Source of the DNA: Thermodesulfovibrionales bacterium
GTDB lineage: Bacteria; Nitrospirota; Thermodesulfovibrionia; Thermodesulfovibrionales; UBA1546
Assembly (NCBI GenBank): GCA_030018605.1
Contig: JASEHP010000084.1
Span: 1 to 7,100 of the forward strand
Reading direction: 5' to 3'
DNA length: 7,100 nt
Of this stretch, positions 5,733 to 7,100 are shown piece after piece (positions within the stretch are counted from its first letter, which is position 1; each line of letters starts with the position of its first letter). The notes under the pieces were generated by a model. The model ran no database searches, was not told where the DNA came from, and saw only the letters and a list, made by a program, of their open reading frames with translations. Made by a program: the position numbers and the translations under genes.

Positions 5733-6503
5733 ATGGCGAATCTTAAGAAACTCATTGACATAATGTCCGCTCTCCGCGGTGAGAAAGGCTGCCCGTGGGA
5801 TAAAGAGCAGACAAGAGATTCGCTTAAGCCGTTTCTCCTCGAGGAGACCTACGAAGTCCTTGAGGCTCTGGATGAAGGAGATAGCGAGAAAATAAAAGAA
5901 GAACTCGGAGACCTTCTTTTTCAGATAATATTTCACTGCCAGATTGCAAGAGAAAGAAAGGAGTTCGATATATCTGATGTCATAGATAAGATAAGCCGGA
6001 AAATGTTAAACCGTCATCCGCATGTATTTGGAAAAACAAAGTTTAAGAACAAGCAACATTTCCGTAAATATTGGGAAGAAGAAAAAAACAGAGAGGGCAA
6101 AAAGCGCGAATCAATCCTTGAAGGAGTGCCGAAGGCGCTGCCGTCGCTTTTGAGGGCGCACAAGCTTCAGAAAAAGGCTGCAAGGGTAGGGTTTGACTGG
6201 GAAAAGACAGAAGATGTATTTAAGAAGATGAATGAAGAATTAAAAGAATTTAGAAAAGCGCTTAAGAATAAAAAACAATCGGAGATAGAAGATGAACTCG
6301 GAGACATATTCTTTATGCTCGTGAATATTTCAAGGTTTGTTGGCGTCAATCCCGAGAATGCGCTGAGGAAGACCATAAGCAAGTTCATCTCAAGATTCCG
6401 TTATATTGAGATGAAGGCAGCGGATAAGAAGAGAAGCCTCTCCGATATGACGCTTAAAGAGATGGATGCCCTCTGGGACGAGGCAAAGAAGAGGGAGAAG
6501 TAG
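5733..6503 (+). CDS. mazG: Nucleoside triphosphate pyrophosphohydrolase MazG
   Basis: A 256-residue cytoplasmic enzyme that hydrolyses NTPs or dNTPs to the monophosphate and pyrophosphate, a nucleotide-pool cleaning activity that in other bacteria also influences stress responses. The N-terminal MazG domain shows the hallmark GCPWDKEQT (residues 19-27), then Mg-binding acidic residues E37, E38 and E41 (LLEETYEVLEAL) and E57/D60 (EELGDLLFQ). A second MazG-like helical unit follows, with NEELKEFRKAL and DELGDIFFMLV (D187, E188, D191), giving the two-domain full-length form of about 260 residues. The start at 5733 gives the canonical family N terminus but has no Shine-Dalgarno, consistent with the leaderless promoter arrangement. 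It converges with the HIT gene, with one base between stop codons. Confidence 0.95.
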   Translation: MANLKKLIDIMSALRGEKGCPWDKEQTRDSLKPFLLEETYEVLEALDEGDSEKIKEELGDLLFQIIFHCQIARERKEFDISDVIDKISRKMLNRHPHVFGKTKFKNKQHFRKYWEEEKNREGKKRESILEGVPKALPSLLRAHKLQKKAARVGFDWEKTEDVFKKMNEELKEFRKALKNKKQSEIEDELGDIFFMLVNISRFVGVNPENALRKTISKFISRFRYIEMKAADKKRSLSDMTLKEMDALWDEAKKREK

Positions 6504-6504
6504 T

Positions 6505-6984
6505 TTACTTGTTAAAAACCGGATACAGTTTGCCGTATGTCTGAAGAATATGTTCAGGGACTACCCTTATCTCACCCAATACTGACATGAAGCTCGTATC
6601 TCCTACCCATCGCGGCACCATGTGAAGATGGACATGCTCTTTCATGCCCGCGCCCGCAATAGAGCCGAAATTTATTCCTGTATTAAATCCTTCAGGCCTG
6701 AACGCTTCCTTGAGGCATTTAAGGGAATGCTGTGTGACCTTCATGAAATCCAGCAGGACTTCATCGCCGAGGCCGTCTAATGTTGATGTGTGGATGTAGG
6801 GAACGACCATAAGATGCCCGTTGTTGTAAGGGTATTTGTTCATCATCACAAAATTATGAGAGCTTCTGTATAGAATCAGATGGTCCCTGTCATTTTTTCT
6901 TTTTGGGTACGAACAGAATATGCATTCAGGCTCTTTCTTGCCCAGTATGTATTCCATCCTCCACGGCGCCCATAGGGTTTTCAT
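6505..6984 (-). CDS. HIT-family nucleotide hydrolase/phosphorylase
   Basis: A 159-residue histidine-triad protein. The N terminus MKTLWAPWRMEYI is typical of the bacterial diadenosine-tetraphosphate-phosphorylase-like HIT branch. C21 and C24 (CIFC) form the likely zinc site. The sequence NTGINFGSIAGAGMKEHVHL leads into the catalytic triad H117, H119 and H121, followed by MVPRW. Members cleave dinucleoside polyphosphates or nucleotide phosphoramidates and AMP adducts; the exact substrate cannot be assigned. The chosen start ATG 6984 has AAGGAG six bases upstream and matches the family N terminus. A start at 7032 would add 16 residues encoded across the promoter and is rejected. Confidence 0.93.
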   Translation of the reverse strand: MKTLWAPWRMEYILGKKEPECIFCSYPKRKNDRDHLILYRSSHNFVMMNKYPYNNGHLMVVPYIHTSTLDGLGDEVLLDFMKVTQHSLKCLKEAFRPEGFNTGINFGSIAGAGMKEHVHLHMVPRWVGDTSFMSVLGEIRVVPEHILQTYGKLYPVFNK

Positions 6985-7015
6985 AAGTATCTCCTTAAGA
7001 CAGTGATGCAATAAA

Positions 7016-7042
7016 ATTATATCATTTTTCACTAATCTTCAA
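7016..7042 (-). promoter_or_regulatory. Promoter of the HIT gene
   Basis: On the minus strand, a consensus -10 TATAAT (7021-7016) is preceded by TGA, giving a perfect extended -10. A -35-like TTGAAG lies at 7042-7037 with a shortish 15-base spacer. The predicted start near 7009 leaves a leader of about 25 bases with the AAGGAG site. The -35 is six bases from the inverted repeat, the same offset as at the left end of the window. Confidence 0.65.
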
Positions 7043-7047
7043 GTTTT

Positions 7048-7100
7048 TGTATAAGTTCCATACAAATGCGACATACCTCCTTTTTTGATGAGATAGTCAA
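7048..7100 (-). repeat. Right arm of the 53-bp perfect inverted repeat
   Basis: The exact reverse complement of positions 3-55, running to the last base of the window, so its outer end may continue beyond. It lies upstream of the HIT gene. The same 11-codon mini-ORF (MSHLYGTYT, here ending KT rather than DS) is present on the minus strand, followed in both copies by TGA. Confidence 0.9.

Noticed and set aside
6985..7032. 16-residue N-terminal extension of the HIT protein
   Set aside because: It would be translated across the promoter -10 and the Shine-Dalgarno; the family begins at MKTLWAPW.

Overview
The window is a compact, moderate-GC bacterial segment whose core is a complete cytoplasmic group 3b [NiFe] hydrogenase (sulfhydrogenase type) operon. 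Codon use is rich in AGG/AGA. The mix of a bidirectional NADP(H)-type hydrogenase, a GAF protein ending in a WYDWG tail, and families of short palindromic repeats suggests an anaerobic, probably chemolithotrophic bacterium. Nitrospirota (Thermodesulfovibrio-like) or a related lineage is my best guess, but this is inference; no rRNA or other phylogenetic marker is present.

Layout. (1) Positions 3-55 carry one arm of a 53-bp perfect inverted repeat whose partner is the last 53 bases of the window. (2) Positions 96-5151 are one plus-strand operon: a protein with two GAF domains, then the hydrogenase subunits beta (FeS), gamma (FAD/NAD(P) plus 2Fe-2S), delta (small NiFe subunit) and alpha (large NiFe subunit). 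This is the hydBGDA order known from Pyrococcus. Most junctions overlap (47, 14 and 11 bp). The exception is gamma/delta, which are separated by 94 bases holding a hairpin built from 8-bp tandem repeats. The beta gene contains an in-frame GC-rich palindrome followed by a perfect 14-bp stem hairpin. (3) Positions 5161-5361 (minus) encode a small CxxC protein with its own good promoter. (4) Positions 5446-5698 hold a roughly 250-bp nested imperfect palindrome with MITE-like ends and no convincing gene. (5) Positions 5733-6503 (plus) encode MazG and 6505-6984 (minus) encode a HIT-family hydrolase, converging with one base between their stop codons.

How the genes work together. Delta and alpha form the H2-activating module. 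Beta passes electrons through FeS clusters to gamma, which exchanges them with NAD(P)(H). The large subunit ends exactly at the His of its C-terminal DPCxxCxxH motif, so it appears not to need the usual maturation protease; none is encoded here, nor are the hyp maturation genes. The GAF protein, translationally linked to beta, is a candidate sensor or accessory factor. MazG and the HIT protein are nucleotide-housekeeping enzymes with no evident link to the hydrogenase.

The most noteworthy points are non-coding: the terminal inverted repeats with -35-like hexamers at the same offset, the in-frame palindromes in hydB, the period-8 hairpin within the operon, and the MITE-like palindrome in front of mazG. 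I found no convincing intrinsic terminator, tRNA, rRNA or CRISPR.
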